From contig JAAVAO010000042.1 of the NCBI GenBank assembly GCA_014803985.1, positions 26,094 to 90,093 of the forward strand: a DNA stretch of 64,000 nt. Reading direction: 5' to 3'. Position 1 is the first letter of the stretch; every line of letters begins with the position of its first letter. Below, in pieces: positions 45,213 to 55,092 of this stretch. The DNA comes from Treponema sp. (GTDB lineage Bacteria > Spirochaetota > Spirochaetia > Treponematales > Treponemataceae). The translations under genes were made by a program, and so were the position numbers. The notes beneath the pieces were generated by a model. That model saw nothing but the letters and a program-made list of their open reading frames with translations. It was not told the DNA's origin and made no database searches.

Positions 45213-47379
45213 CCCCAACGGTGTCATCACTATTGTCAATAGGAATAATCCAAGAAAAAATATTCTCTCCAATTTTTATCACAGTCATCTGTTTTCCTTC
45301 AGTCTCTAATATCACAGAAATTCCCTGCTGCATATTTTTATCAAAGTGAGAAAGCACATAAGATTCATCATCAAAAGACCCTCTCGTTCCTATCCAATAA
45401 AATGACGCGCTCTCCCCTTTTGTTACAGAAAATTCTTGATTTTCAGTTTCAACTTTTATCGGCACACTATTATACTGTGTAATCGTTACAAGAGTCTGAT
45501 CCAAATTGAAATAAAACTGCGTTTCTTCTACGATAGAATCATTGCTGTCAATCCGTGGATACTTTTTATAGCGCAAATTCCACTTTCCATCATTATTAAA
45601 ATCCCATGACGTAATTTTTCCGCCGTCAGGCAGATATTCCTCTATAAAATCAGGAACTGTATCTCCGTTTCTATCAACCTGAATTTCCCGCACATATACG
45701 CCGCTGCCAAAAGCGGGCAGTCCAAAGATATTTGTCATAACTTGATTTTGTTCGCTTGAATTTATATTCATCGCATTTTTTTTGTCATATCCCATAAATT
45801 CCGTTGTTTCATAGATGCCGTCCCCTGTATTGTCAACAAATCTCGCACGCGGAAATCCATTTTCAAATTCCGTATACGCATATCGTCGTCCGTCAGCAAA
45901 ATATTCCGCAAAAACGGGAAGTCCGTCAAGAACAGAAAACTGTATGCTCGCTCCATACTTTTCATCAGAAGGCATCTCATAGCCAGAGCAAAACTGCAAG
46001 AGCATAGCCCCGTCAAATTCCTCCCGCTGAAAAATCGGAGACACAATAAAAAAATCATAGTCAAAAAGAGATGTTATTATATCCACTGTTTCAATTCGAC
46101 ACGGAGACCAATAGAACGAACGATCGGGAAACATAAACTTCACCCTGCGACTTTCGTCATCTGCAAAAACATACTCCGCAAGAACAATTTCAGGATAATT
46201 CCCGTAAGTTAAAAGCACATTTCCCGCCGTAATCTTTATTTCCGTTGGATTTCCGAAATCGCACTTTCCAGTCCACTCAAAAATTCCATCATTCGTTTCA
46301 TCCCAAGAAAACAAGGCAGGTCTGCCCCGCTCATACTGTATATGAAGCTCATTTTCGCCATCGCTGTTTGTGTCAATCAAAAGCTCCCCTGAAAAAGACG
46401 ACAAGTGCTCCTTTACCGATGCAATAGAAACGCTGTCAGTTATAAAAGGCAACATTTGCACAAGGTCAGCCAAAGAAACAGATTTTTCGAAGAATGCACA
46501 AAAATAATCCCATGCCTCCTGCTCGTTCATCAGCCCCACAGCAAGAGCGATATGCGCATACAGAGGATGCACCATACCACGCGATGCAAACGCCTGAAGC
46601 ATGCGAACCTGTGTTTCTCCATCCGCAAAAAGACAGGCATACATTTCTAACTCCACATCGGAAGAACTATATTCAGGCATTCTCGAAACAAAGGAATCTG
46701 AGAGCTGCAAGGCAAGCGGTGAAAGCGTTTCCCGATTCACAACAGGCTTTTTCAAGTCGGCATAATCCCCCAAAAGATAGGAAGAAGAAAATGCAGATGC
46801 CCGCAATAGATCGTATTCTCTTTTAAAAAACAAACGAGGAAAACGGGTGTCATCAAAATAAATTTTTCTCGCATCATCAATTCTTTTGCGCGCTAATTCA
46901 ATATTTTTTTCATCGCCAAGTCCATAATAGGATTTTGCGCGTGTAAATTCAGCATCAGCGGAATAAATCTTAGGCTCTGCATCAAGAACGGCAATTGCCT
47001 CTTCGCATTTTCCCGTATCACACAAAATGGAGGCATATAGGATTCTCGCAGGATTTTGGTTGTAGTCAACCCATCCGCCGCTGTTCAATGCCCGAACGAC
47101 AAACGGAAGAATTTCCGCATTCGCCGCCCCCAAAGCACTTTTTGAAGCGGCATTTATATACCACAAATCGCTAATGGTGTCATCATAAGCCAAACCCAAT
47201 GCACTTTGGGAAATCGCCTCATTATAATTCTTTGAAAAAAAATAGCCTTCTGCAACCTTTAAATATTTAACGGCGGTTTTTCTGTCGTTATGCTCCTCTG
47301 CGGAAGAATCGGAAGGAAGAGCAAAGAGTCCTGCCGAAAAAAATGTCAAAAATAGACAACAAACAAAAAATCCCTTCAT
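45205..47379 (-). CDS. Secreted TPR protein with repeated DxNxDG-type loops
   Basis: A 724-aa protein with a signal peptide (MKGFFVCCLFLTFFSAGLFA). Residues about 25-260 are TPR-like (YLKVAEGYFFSKNYNEAISQ; AKSYYGLGDEKNIELARKRI). The C-terminal half contains at least five short acidic loops of EF-hand or dockerin-like type: DTNSDGENEL, DETNDGIFEW, DNTGDGIYET, DRNGDTVPDF and DFNNDGKWNL, mostly within YERG/YLPDG beta repeats. Calcium binding is plausible but unproven. It overlaps the HtrA-like gene by 8 bp, hinting at a shared envelope job. Confidence 0.75.
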   Translation of the reverse strand: MKGFFVCCLFLTFFSAGLFALPSDSSAEEHNDRKTAVKYLKVAEGYFFSKNYNEAISQSALGLAYDDTISDLWYINAASKSALGAANAEILPFVVRALNSGGWVDYNQNPARILYASILCDTGKCEEAIAVLDAEPKIYSADAEFTRAKSYYGLGDEKNIELARKRIDDARKIYFDDTRFPRLFFKREYDLLRASAFSSSYLLGDYADLKKPVVNRETLSPLALQLSDSFVSRMPEYSSSDVELEMYACLFADGETQVRMLQAFASRGMVHPLYAHIALAVGLMNEQEAWDYFCAFFEKSVSLADLVQMLPFITDSVSIASVKEHLSSFSGELLIDTNSDGENELHIQYERGRPALFSWDETNDGIFEWTGKCDFGNPTEIKITAGNVLLTYGNYPEIVLAEYVFADDESRRVKFMFPDRSFYWSPCRIETVDIITSLFDYDFFIVSPIFQREEFDGAMLLQFCSGYEMPSDEKYGASIQFSVLDGLPVFAEYFADGRRYAYTEFENGFPRARFVDNTGDGIYETTEFMGYDKKNAMNINSSEQNQVMTNIFGLPAFGSGVYVREIQVDRNGDTVPDFIEEYLPDGGKITSWDFNNDGKWNLRYKKYPRIDSNDSIVEETQFYFNLDQTLVTITQYNSVPIKVETENQEFSVTKGESASFYWIGTRGSFDDESYVLSHFDKNMQQGISVILETEGKQMTVIKIGENIFSWIIPIDNSDDTVGDE

Positions 47380-47400
47380 CTTGACCTCAAAAAAATATAA

Positions 47401-48777
47401 TTAGTTCTTGCAAACCCAATCTTTATATCCCATAACGCTCGTTGCCACAACAACGATTTCCTGATCTTTTGAAGAAAGCTCCTGAATAACAGGAACAGCA
47501 TCCCTCAAACTGTTTTGAATATGCAATGAAGAAAGAAAATCCGCAACGCTTTTTCTTCCTCCATCAGCAGTTTTCACATAGTCATCCGCTTGTCTATTCC
47601 GTATGCAAAACGGAACAGGAATATGATGAAAAATTCGCTCCTTTATGAAAACATCAGCAGAATTTCCATTCGTTTGCACAAAAACATCTCCAAACGGAAA
47701 AGTGTATGTTCCATCCTCTTCAATTATAGCAAAAAAACAAGAATCAGTCGCTATATTTTGCCGTAATTTCACAAAAAGATTGTTTTCATCAAGCGAAATT
47801 TGAATTCCCGCCGCCTCAACAAGAAAATTTCTCTCGTTAGAACGTATCGCATCCAACACCGAACGTATATGTATATACGGAAATCTCGTTTCCCCTGCAA
47901 CTTCTGAAATGGCCTTAAAAATCACCCGCGACAAAACCGCTCGTGAAAGGGTGGAAATGGAATCCCGCGAAAAGCAAACGCCCCCATCAGGCATTTTTTC
48001 ACCCTCACAGCAGACGGCGCGCAGCTCTTCAAGCGCATCATCATCATCACCACACTTCAATGCCGCCGCAAGCACTCCCTGCCGCCAGCCCAGAAATTTT
48101 TCATCAAGAAGAGGAATTAAAGAATGGCGTATCCGATTTCTAAAATAGCTTTCATCAAAGTTCGTTTTGTCCGTTCTCCAGGAGATTTTTCGTTCAATCA
48201 AATACCTTTCAATTTTGCGGCGGCTCACCGAAAGCATTGGACGCAAAAAGATTCCGCGCCTACCTCGTATGCCGCGCAAGCTTGAAACATCTCCCCCCTG
48301 TAAAAAGCGCATCAAAATCGTTTCCACATTGTCATCACGATTATGCGCAAGACACAGAAATGCAACTCCCGAACGACGTGCAAAATCTTCAAAGGCGTTA
48401 TAGCGCAAAAAACGCGCGGCATCCTCAATGCCCTTTTTCCGTTTTTCAGCAGTTTTATACACCTCGCCATCTCCAAGCGCATATAAAAAGCACTCAACAT
48501 CGCACCCCGCTTCACAAAGCCCCTTGCAAACATTCTCAACAGCACGCGCGTCCCCTTCGCTTTCATCTGCCGTCCTGATTTTATGATTTACGGTAATCAC
48601 CTTTAGCGGCACACGCTCTCTTTTGCAAATGCGAGAAAGCGCAAAAAGCAAGCAAATAGAATCTGCACCGCCAGAAACCGCCGCCCCCATGGGAAAACCG
48701 CCACTGCGCAAAGCCTCAAAGTCCACTCCACATTTCAAGAGATTTTCAAAAATTTCGTCTTCAACAGATTTTTGCAT
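47401..48777 (-). CDS. tilS: tRNA(Ile)-lysidine synthase
   Basis: Adds lysine to C34 of tRNA-Ile(CAU) so that it reads AUA. A 458-aa protein from ATG 48777 (the ORF track starts at a TTG three codons earlier). PP-loop AAVSGGADSICLLFAL, then HNRDDNVETILMRFLQGGDVSSLRGI and RPMLSVSRRKIERYL, which are family markers. The C-terminal domain (RNRQADDYVKTADGGRKSVADF) is also present. It lies downstream of the rplY terminator. Confidence 0.93.
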   Translation of the reverse strand: MQKSVEDEIFENLLKCGVDFEALRSGGFPMGAAVSGGADSICLLFALSRICKRERVPLKVITVNHKIRTADESEGDARAVENVCKGLCEAGCDVECFLYALGDGEVYKTAEKRKKGIEDAARFLRYNAFEDFARRSGVAFLCLAHNRDDNVETILMRFLQGGDVSSLRGIRGRRGIFLRPMLSVSRRKIERYLIERKISWRTDKTNFDESYFRNRIRHSLIPLLDEKFLGWRQGVLAAALKCGDDDDALEELRAVCCEGEKMPDGGVCFSRDSISTLSRAVLSRVIFKAISEVAGETRFPYIHIRSVLDAIRSNERNFLVEAAGIQISLDENNLFVKLRQNIATDSCFFAIIEEDGTYTFPFGDVFVQTNGNSADVFIKERIFHHIPVPFCIRNRQADDYVKTADGGRKSVADFLSSLHIQNSLRDAVPVIQELSSKDQEIVVVATSVMGYKDWVCKN

Positions 48778-48784
48778 AATAAAC

Positions 48785-48820
48785 AAAAAAAAGAAGCCCC
48801 TAGAATCTAAGGACTTCTTT
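48785..48820 (-). terminator. Intrinsic terminator after rplY
   Basis: On the minus strand AAAGAAGTCC-TTAGATTCTA-GGGGCTTCTTT folds into a hairpin and runs directly into TTTTTTTTG, a classical U-tract. It lies 25 bp after the rplY stop and just before tilS, so tilS needs its own promoter or read-through. Confidence 0.85.
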
Positions 48821-48844
48821 AAAAATCATACTTATTTGGAAAAA

Positions 48845-49396
48845 CTATCGCGCTGGAGCGATGTTCACCAATTCAGCCTCTGGATCGGTCAAAATCGTAA
48901 CATCTTTTCCAAGCGACAAATCCTTCACCTTAAACGAATCTCCAATGTTCATAGGAGAAACATCAATCACAACCCTTTCAGGAAGTGCTGAAATCGGAGC
49001 AACAATAGTTATTTCTGGAAGATGCTTCAACAAAAATCCACCCTTTAGAACACCAGCAGCTTTTCCAGAAAATTGCACCTTCATTCTGTATTTCAACTTT
49101 TGATCTGCCGCAGGAACAAAGAAATCCGCGTGAAGAACGCTGTCATTACGAATGTTATATTCTGTATCCTTGATTAAAGCGGTCATTGACTTTCCTTCAA
49201 CAATCAATTCAATAGGAGTGGTTTTTGTGATGTTGCGCCACACCTTATTAAATTCGACCGTATTAACCTCAAGCATTGTAGACGTTCCTTTGTCATCATA
49301 CATAACGGCTGGGATACTACCTACCTTTCTAAGTCGTTTTGCAGCCGCCTTGCCAGTTGTCGTGCGAATCTTTGCATTTATTGTCTGCATACTCAT
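48845..49396 (-). CDS. rplY: 50S ribosomal protein L25 (CTC/TL5 form)
   Basis: Binds 5S rRNA in the large subunit. A 183-aa two-domain form: N-terminal L25 domain (INAKIRTTTGKAAAKRLRKVGSIPAVMY) and C-terminal TL5 domain (AGVLKGGFLLKHLPEITIVAP; SPMNIGDSFKVKDLSL). AAGGAGC precedes the ATG. Followed by an intrinsic terminator and preceded by tRNA-Gln. Confidence 0.95.
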   Translation of the reverse strand: MSMQTINAKIRTTTGKAAAKRLRKVGSIPAVMYDDKGTSTMLEVNTVEFNKVWRNITKTTPIELIVEGKSMTALIKDTEYNIRNDSVLHADFFVPAADQKLKYRMKVQFSGKAAGVLKGGFLLKHLPEITIVAPISALPERVVIDVSPMNIGDSFKVKDLSLGKDVTILTDPEAELVNIAPAR

Positions 49397-49430
49397 TTTT
49401 AAAGCTCCTTATATCCTTAAAAAATAAAAA

Positions 49431-49502
49431 TTGGGCTGACAGGATTCGAACCCGTGAATAGCGGCACCAAAAGCCGATGGCTTACCACTTGCCTACAGCC
49501 CA
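49431..49502 (-). tRNA. tRNA-Gln (anticodon TTG)
   Basis: The minus strand reads TGGGCTGTAGGCAAGTGGTA...TTTTGGT...GGTTCGAATCCTGTCAGCCCA plus discriminator A. The acceptor stem TGGGCTG/CAGCCCA starts with the U1-A72 pair typical of tRNA-Gln, and the TTCGAAT T-loop is standard. The anticodon loop TTTTGGT gives TTG, decoding CAA. The top anticodon-stem pair is a mismatch. 3' CCA is not encoded. It lies between spoVG and rplY. Confidence 0.95.
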
Positions 49503-49608
49503 ATAAGAAATAAATATCAGCGGTCAAAACTGACCGCTTGACATATAATTTTAGAGAAAATTAAAATTCTTTGCAAGAGGTTTGCAAAAGAATTACAAAA
49601 AAAATAAT

Positions 49609-49890
49609 CTACTCGTCCGCAGAAGCAGATGTTTCAACATGCCCCGCTTTATACTCTTCGATTATCTTAGTCTGCAACTCATTGCGAAACTCTGGGCTGA
49701 TTGGATGAGCAACATCTTTATACTCTCCATTAGCAGTCTTTCTGCTCGGCATTGCAATAAACAAGCCGTTCTGCCCCTCGATAATTTTGACATTGTGAAC
49801 AACAAAACAACTGTCGAATGTCACTGTAACATAAGCGCGAAGTTTTCCTTCGTCCTCAACCTTGCGAATACGCAATTCTGTAATCTGCAT
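49609..49890 (-). CDS. spoVG: SpoVG-family regulator
   Basis: A 93-aa protein from ATG 49890 with GGAGG seven bases upstream; the ORF-track start is 9 codons early. Sequence [20 protein letters not shown], then [24 protein letters not shown], is diagnostic. SpoVG binds nucleic acids in Firmicutes and in Borrelia and adjusts gene expression. Next to ispE, a common bacterial neighbour order. Close to tRNA-Gln and rplY. Confidence 0.95.
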   Translation of the reverse strand: MQITELRIRKVEDEGKLRAYVTVTFDSCFVVHNVKIIEGQNGLFIAMPSRKTANGEYKDVAHPISPEFRNELQTKIIEEYKAGHVETSASADE

Positions 49891-49933
49891 AATGGCAACC
49901 TCCGTTTTAGCGCCCAAGTATTTTTTTAAGGAA

Positions 49934-50803
49934 TCAATGCGCTTTTACGCAATCAAAACCTTCAGATTCAATTAAAGAAAGAGCATTTTTTGCATCGGGC
50001 TCAGAGCCATACACTCCGAAAACGGTTGAGCCAGAGCCTGACATATCAGAGAACAACGCCCCACTCTTTTTTACTGCATCCAACGCACATTTGATTTTTT
50101 CATAGCGCGCACACAAAGGAGCGGTAAAAGAGTTTACAAATTTCCATTCCACAGGAGGCAGTCTATACATCTTCTCCAAACTATTAAAAACAGGATAGGA
50201 AAGCGCACTGTCATCTGCAAGCATTTCATCAACAAGTGCATAAGCTTCGCGCGTAGAACTATACACATTCGGAAAAACAAGAACAATATGCAAGTCCGAA
50301 CGATATGGTATTTTTCGCACTATTTCACCGCGCCCCGAAACAACGGCAGCAAATTCCTTATTTCCAAAACTGTGACAAAAGAAAAACACATCGCTTCCAA
50401 CGCTTGAAGCAATTTTATTCAATTCATCTGCACTCAATGAAACGCCATGTATTTTTTCCAACGCCCTGACTAAAGACGCAGCATCAGAAGAACCGCCTCC
50501 CAGTCCACCTCCACTAGGAATGTTTTTTTCAAGACGCACCTCTATCGACTTTGACTCAATTCCAGTCACACGACAAAAAGCCTTGTATGCCATCGAAAGT
50601 GTATTTTCCGCAGGAAGGGAAATATCATCGGAATGAACGCTACAATTTCCAACCCCTTCTCGCACAGAAACAAAAAGTCTATCGCACAAGTCCACCAAAT
50701 AAAATATACTTTCGATATTATGAAACCCGTCTTTTCGCGGGGGAAAAACCTTTAGCCCAAGATTTATCTTCGCCCGCGCGCATTCACAGATTTCATTCAA
50801 CAT
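49934..50803 (-). CDS. ispE: 4-diphosphocytidyl-2-C-methyl-D-erythritol kinase
   Basis: A kinase of the non-mevalonate isoprenoid pathway. A 289-aa GHMP-family protein with N-terminal [29 protein letters not shown] motif [18 protein letters not shown] and C-terminal [12 protein letters not shown]. Full length. A 43-bp gap to spoVG suggests an operon. Confidence 0.95.
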   Translation of the reverse strand: MLNEICECARAKINLGLKVFPPRKDGFHNIESIFYLVDLCDRLFVSVREGVGNCSVHSDDISLPAENTLSMAYKAFCRVTGIESKSIEVRLEKNIPSGGGLGGGSSDAASLVRALEKIHGVSLSADELNKIASSVGSDVFFFCHSFGNKEFAAVVSGRGEIVRKIPYRSDLHIVLVFPNVYSSTREAYALVDEMLADDSALSYPVFNSLEKMYRLPPVEWKFVNSFTAPLCARYEKIKCALDAVKKSGALFSDMSGSGSTVFGVYGSEPDAKNALSLIESEGFDCVKAH

Positions 50804-50848
50804 ATCTCAATTATACACCGATTTTATTTGTTCTGTCAAAAAAAATTT

Positions 50849-51226
50849 TTAAGCCACCAACGAAAAAAGTTCCCCTGGTTCAGGTCTAACCCCTGCCAAT
50901 CCATAAGAGGTTTCTTTTGCATTTTCAATTGCATTGTGAATTTGAGATTGATAGTTTTCTATCAACAAATTGATTTCATCGGCAGACGTTCCGTGCTTTG
51001 GAACAATTTTCTCGCCCTTTATATTTGAAAGTCGATCTATTAATGCATTGAGGATTTGAAGTTTGGTAATTGAAACTCCGCCCTGCTCTTTGGACGCCAC
51101 CACTCCTGAAACATGATCAAAATGCGAATATATAAGGGCAGTCCGTGAAACTGGTATATACACCTTGCCAGGACTACCATCACTTATGATATTGCTATAA
51201 GCAGCAGATGAAATTGAAATTGCCAT
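50849..51226 (-). CDS. Conserved-looking cytoplasmic protein of unknown function
   Basis: A 125-aa protein with a very strong ribosome binding site (AGGAGGCAGGAT before ATG). No signal peptide or membrane helix. The C-terminal half is helical (ITKLQILNALIDRLSNIKGE; ADEINLLIENYQSQIHNAIE). No family recognised. It sits 45 bp upstream of ispE in the same orientation and could be cotranscribed. Confidence 0.68.
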   Translation of the reverse strand: MAISISSAAYSNIISDGSPGKVYIPVSRTALIYSHFDHVSGVVASKEQGGVSITKLQILNALIDRLSNIKGEKIVPKHGTSADEINLLIENYQSQIHNAIENAKETSYGLAGVRPEPGELFSLVA

Positions 51227-51397
51227 ATCCTGCCTCCTTTTTTATATGCTTATTAAAAAAGCCGGGAGCGAAGTCCGTCATGCAGTCGTGCAATAGACTT
51301 CACACTTTATTGTCATAAACCTCTTCTTTTATCGGAAAAAATGCAATTTCAGTTTAGAAATATTATTATAGAAAAAAACAAAACACATTAGTGAAAT

Positions 51398-51904
51398 GGC
51401 GAAAGGTGCATCGGTTTTCTAATTTTTATTCCTCAACTTTCGCCTCCAGTTTTGTGCGCTTCCACTACCAAAACTGGCTAGCGGGTTGTGATCGCCCAAC
51501 ATAGCAACGAGCCGGCCAAAAGTATATAAAAGTGCAAAACTCAAATGACTTATTGAAATAAAAAGTGGCGAAAGGTGCATCGGTTTTCTAATTTTTATCC
51601 CTCAACTTTCGCCTCCAGTTTTGTGCGCTTCCACTACCAAAACTGGCTAGCAGGTTGTGATCGCGCAACATAGCAACGAGACAGCCAAAATTATATAAAA
51701 GTGTAAAACTTGAATTTTGACTTATTGAAATAAAAAGTGGCGAAAGGTGCATCGATTTTCCAGTTTTTATCCCTTAACTTTCGCCTCCAGTTTTGTGCGC
51801 TTCCGCTACCAAAACTGGCTAGCGGGTTGTGATCGCGCAACATAGCAACGAGACGGCCAAAAGTATATAAAAGTGCAAAACTCAAATGACTTATTGAAAT
51901 AAAA
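51398..51904. repeat. Tandem array of three full two-hairpin elements plus a fourth start
   Basis: Units begin at 51398, 51567 and 51739 (steps 169 and 172), and a truncated fourth begins at 51905 (step 166). Each unit has GGCGAAAG...CTTTCGCC, CCAGTTTTG-TGCGCTTCC-RCTAC-CAAAACTGG, CTAGCGGGTTGTGATCGC and a tail AAAAGTGCAAAACTCAAATGACTTATTGAAATAAAA. Units are over 90 percent alike. The array fills the 730-bp gap (51227-51958) between two genes; the rest of the gap is AT-rich and empty. Confidence 0.9.
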
Positions 51905-51958
51905 GGCGAAGTGGTGTATCATATATAATAAGATTTTAAATTATTATAAAGAAGAAAT

Positions 51959-53368
51959 ATGAATAGATCAGAATTTTTAGAAAAGTTGTCATCCGCTATA
52001 AAAACAAAAGGTGACTGGTTCAATTCCAAAGAACTCCCCCAATTGCTTGAAAATTTTAGAATAATGCATATTTGCATAAAAAATGTTTTCGATTTGCTTG
52101 TAAAGAGAGGTCTTATTGTTCCTGATCCGTATAAAAATGACAAAAAGATCTCGTCCATTCAAGCGCCCTCCGATGAACCATATATTGAAACAGACTCCGC
52201 ATCAGTTATAGGTTCGCGCCTTTCCGACTATGAGAGCATGGTTGAGTTTATCTGTTCATATTTTAAGTTTTCCGTTGAAAACCTTGATCTCAAAAAGATA
52301 AAAAATCTCACGGAGCTGGTGAATTCATTTCAGTGGGGAAACCTTTCGCCCAATTCAACACGACCAAATACACGCGGGCTTGCAATTTTAATAATCAGCC
52401 TCAGAAAAGGACTTCCCGCGATTTCAGTAAGTATGTTGAATGACTCTCTTTCAAAAAGTAGCAAAGCGTATATGGAAATTGTAAGAGCCTTGAAGGGAAT
52501 TTCAGACTACAAAAGAGAGGAATATAAATTCAAAATCCGAAATGAAATAATGGGGCTTTCAAATTTTCCAATAAACAACATCGACTCCCCCTCACAAGAA
52601 GTTGCTGAAATCAAAAAACTTTTTCCGTCTGTAATGGGCAAATCCCCCTGTTATACAGAACTTTTAAACGAAATTGCTGCGGAAGACTTTGAAGCAAATG
52701 CAGATGTACTTCAAAACAATGTCCTTGCAAAACTAGAAATCCGAGAAGAAAAAAAGAAGGTTGAAAAAGAAGTCATTGACACAAAACTCGTTCTCCTTGA
52801 TGTTGTAAGAACAATGCTATCCATTGCGCCAACATACTCCGTCATTGTGGAAAAAATTTCAAACAACAGCAATATTCTTGAAATGTCAAAAAACACTGTA
52901 ATGGAAAAACTAAAAAAGAATTTGCGAAAGGCATTCAAGATAAAAGAGCCACCTGTCATCTATAAATTTATCATAATTGACAAAAAGAACGACAGCAAGA
53001 CGATGCGAGAAGTTGAAATCAATGCATTCATATCAAACATTGAAAAAAAGGCGAATTTTTATTTGGCTTTGGCAAACAAAAATTCTACAGAGTACAAAAA
53101 AATCGCGGCGGCGGACGAAGATACACTGCTGCAATTTATAAACAGGCAAATGAGCGAAAGCAAAGAACTTGCAACGCTTATAACAGCGGCGGACGAATAC
53201 TTTAAGACGAACGCTTTGCCCGCAGACCGTTCAAAAATAAAAGGGCTAAAAATGGATATAATGTCTGCAAACAACATAATTGTAAAAGCGAATAAAAAGC
53301 GCGCGGAATATCTATCATATATTGAAGAACAAGCCCAAATGAAAAAACTTGGAATAAAAGATGAATAA
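51959..53368 (+). CDS. Large cytoplasmic protein of unknown function, coiled-coil C-terminus
   Basis: A 469-aa protein beginning MNRSEFLEKLSSAIKTKGDW, with no signal peptide or membrane helix. Mostly helical; a long basic/acidic helix occurs around 260-320 (NVLAKLEIREEKKKVEKEVI) and again near the C-terminus. AAAGAAG precedes the ATG. No domain recognised. Its stop overlaps the start of the oligopeptide-binding protein (ATGAATAA). Expression may begin from the adjacent repeat array. Confidence 0.7.
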   Translation: MNRSEFLEKLSSAIKTKGDWFNSKELPQLLENFRIMHICIKNVFDLLVKRGLIVPDPYKNDKKISSIQAPSDEPYIETDSASVIGSRLSDYESMVEFICSYFKFSVENLDLKKIKNLTELVNSFQWGNLSPNSTRPNTRGLAILIISLRKGLPAISVSMLNDSLSKSSKAYMEIVRALKGISDYKREEYKFKIRNEIMGLSNFPINNIDSPSQEVAEIKKLFPSVMGKSPCYTELLNEIAAEDFEANADVLQNNVLAKLEIREEKKKVEKEVIDTKLVLLDVVRTMLSIAPTYSVIVEKISNNSNILEMSKNTVMEKLKKNLRKAFKIKEPPVIYKFIIIDKKNDSKTMREVEINAFISNIEKKANFYLALANKNSTEYKKIAAADEDTLLQFINRQMSESKELATLITAADEYFKTNALPADRSKIKGLKMDIMSANNIIVKANKKRAEYLSYIEEQAQMKKLGIKDE

Positions 53369-54992
53369 ATTGTTCGTAAAAAAAACGGTATCCTGTAGTA
53401 TCATCATGGCAATGATGCTTTTCTTTAGTCCGCTTGTATTTTCACAAAGCGAAGATGACTTTTTAGATCCGCAACTTGAAGAAGATTTTTTTGAAACTGA
53501 AAACACGTATATAAACGATGCCATTCAAAAGAATTTCACCATAATTTTAACGGAACACAACTATGACTTGAATCCTCACACAGCAGAATACAATGCAGAG
53601 GCACAAATACTGACGGGATTATATGAAGGTCTTTTTTCCTACGATCCTGCCACTTTGAATCCTGTGCCTGCAATTGCAAAATCATATCTTATTTCACGCG
53701 ACAAAAAACGATGGACTTTTACCTTGCGTGACGATGCATATTTTTCAGACGGAACTAAAATTACAGCGGAAAGCGTAAGAGAATCGTGGCTTTCAATGCT
53801 GAAAAATCCACGTGCCCCCTATTCATCTCTTTTTGAAATTGTTGCAGGTGCAAAAGAATTTAAAAACGGAACGGCAAATGAAAACGAAGTTGGAATTTAT
53901 GCAATTGAGGAGTATTCTCTTTCCGTTCATTTGACAAATCCGGCAGCCCACCTTATAAGACTTCTTTGTATGCCCACCTTTTCCGTAATAAGCAAGAATG
54001 CACATGTCTATTCAGGTCCATTTGTACTCTCTGACTTTTCAACGAAACACATTGTGCTTGAAAAAAACCCCTATTACTACGACAAGGAAAATACACATCT
54101 TGAAAAAATAACGTTTTTATTGAGCAATGATGATGTTGAAAATTCCCACTTGTTTAACACTGGAAAAGCAGACTGGATCAGTTCATCCGTAGACTTGAAA
54201 AAAATAATTTTAAAAAGCGCAAGTCATATATCAGCGGAATTCGCCACCGAATATTTGTTCTTTAAAATGCGTAACTCCATTTGGCAAAACACCAAATTTC
54301 GGCAGGCATTGCTAGAGGCTGTTCCGTGGCAAGAGTTGCGTGCGAACACATTTGTTCCTGCAACAACGTTGGTATACCCCTTGAACGGCTACCCGAAAGT
54401 GCAAGGCTATGTGTACACAGATAAAATAGAAGCGCAATCGCTTATGAAAGCCACGAGAAAAGAAGCAAACATACCCGAAGATGAAATCCTTGAATTAAAA
54501 ATAGCCATATCAGAAAGCGAACGAATGAAGAAGCACGTTGAAATTTTAAAGGAAGCGTGGAGTCCTCTTGGCGTTGAATTGAAAACAGTTGAAATTGCCT
54601 CTATCAATTACTTAAAAGAAATTGCTCAAACAGATGCTGACATTTTTTCATACACGTGGATCGGAGACTTTTCCGACCCCCTTGCATTTTTGGAACTTTT
54701 TAAAGGAAATTCAACGCTCAATGTTTCCAACTGGAATAACAATGACTTCAACAGAATGTTGTTGGAAGCGGAAAGTTTGAATGATTTACAACATTTGGAG
54801 CGTCTCAGTCAAGCCGAGCAACTTTTGCTCGATGAAGCAATTATAATCCCGATTCAACATCCAGTAAGTCTAAACATCATAGACCTTGATGCAGTTGGCG
54901 GTTGGACAACAAATGCCTTTGACATCCACCCATTAAAATATATTTATAAAAAACAAACACAATGCGAAGTGCCTCATCTAGCAAAAAAATAA
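53361..54992 (+). CDS. oppA: Oligopeptide ABC transporter substrate-binding protein
   Basis: A 543-aa family 5 solute-binding protein with signal peptide (SIIMAMMLFFSPLVFSQ, no lipobox Cys). Markers: AQILTGLYEGLFSYDPATLN, PAIAKSYLISRDKKRWTFTL, FSDGTKITAESVRESWLSML and the C-terminal YTWIGDFSDPLAFLELFKG. It binds peptides in the periplasm. No cognate permease or ATPase is nearby, so it would share another transporter. The specific oppA name is a family label. Overlaps the previous gene by 8 bp. Confidence 0.85.
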   Translation: MNKLFVKKTVSCSIIMAMMLFFSPLVFSQSEDDFLDPQLEEDFFETENTYINDAIQKNFTIILTEHNYDLNPHTAEYNAEAQILTGLYEGLFSYDPATLNPVPAIAKSYLISRDKKRWTFTLRDDAYFSDGTKITAESVRESWLSMLKNPRAPYSSLFEIVAGAKEFKNGTANENEVGIYAIEEYSLSVHLTNPAAHLIRLLCMPTFSVISKNAHVYSGPFVLSDFSTKHIVLEKNPYYYDKENTHLEKITFLLSNDDVENSHLFNTGKADWISSSVDLKKIILKSASHISAEFATEYLFFKMRNSIWQNTKFRQALLEAVPWQELRANTFVPATTLVYPLNGYPKVQGYVYTDKIEAQSLMKATRKEANIPEDEILELKIAISESERMKKHVEILKEAWSPLGVELKTVEIASINYLKEIAQTDADIFSYTWIGDFSDPLAFLELFKGNSTLNVSNWNNNDFNRMLLEAESLNDLQHLERLSQAEQLLLDEAIIIPIQHPVSLNIIDLDAVGGWTTNAFDIHPLKYIYKKQTQCEVPHLAKK

Positions 54993-55092
54993 CAAAGCGG
55001 TGATACACAATACACCGACACGCAGTTTTTTGGCACAGGAAATCGCCCCCTACTACCAACTACAGTCGATGAAAAAACGAGTGGTCAGCCCG

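Noticed and set aside
51398-51904. CRISPR array
   Set aside because: Periods of about 170 bp with near-identical whole units and no unique spacers; no cas genes nearby.
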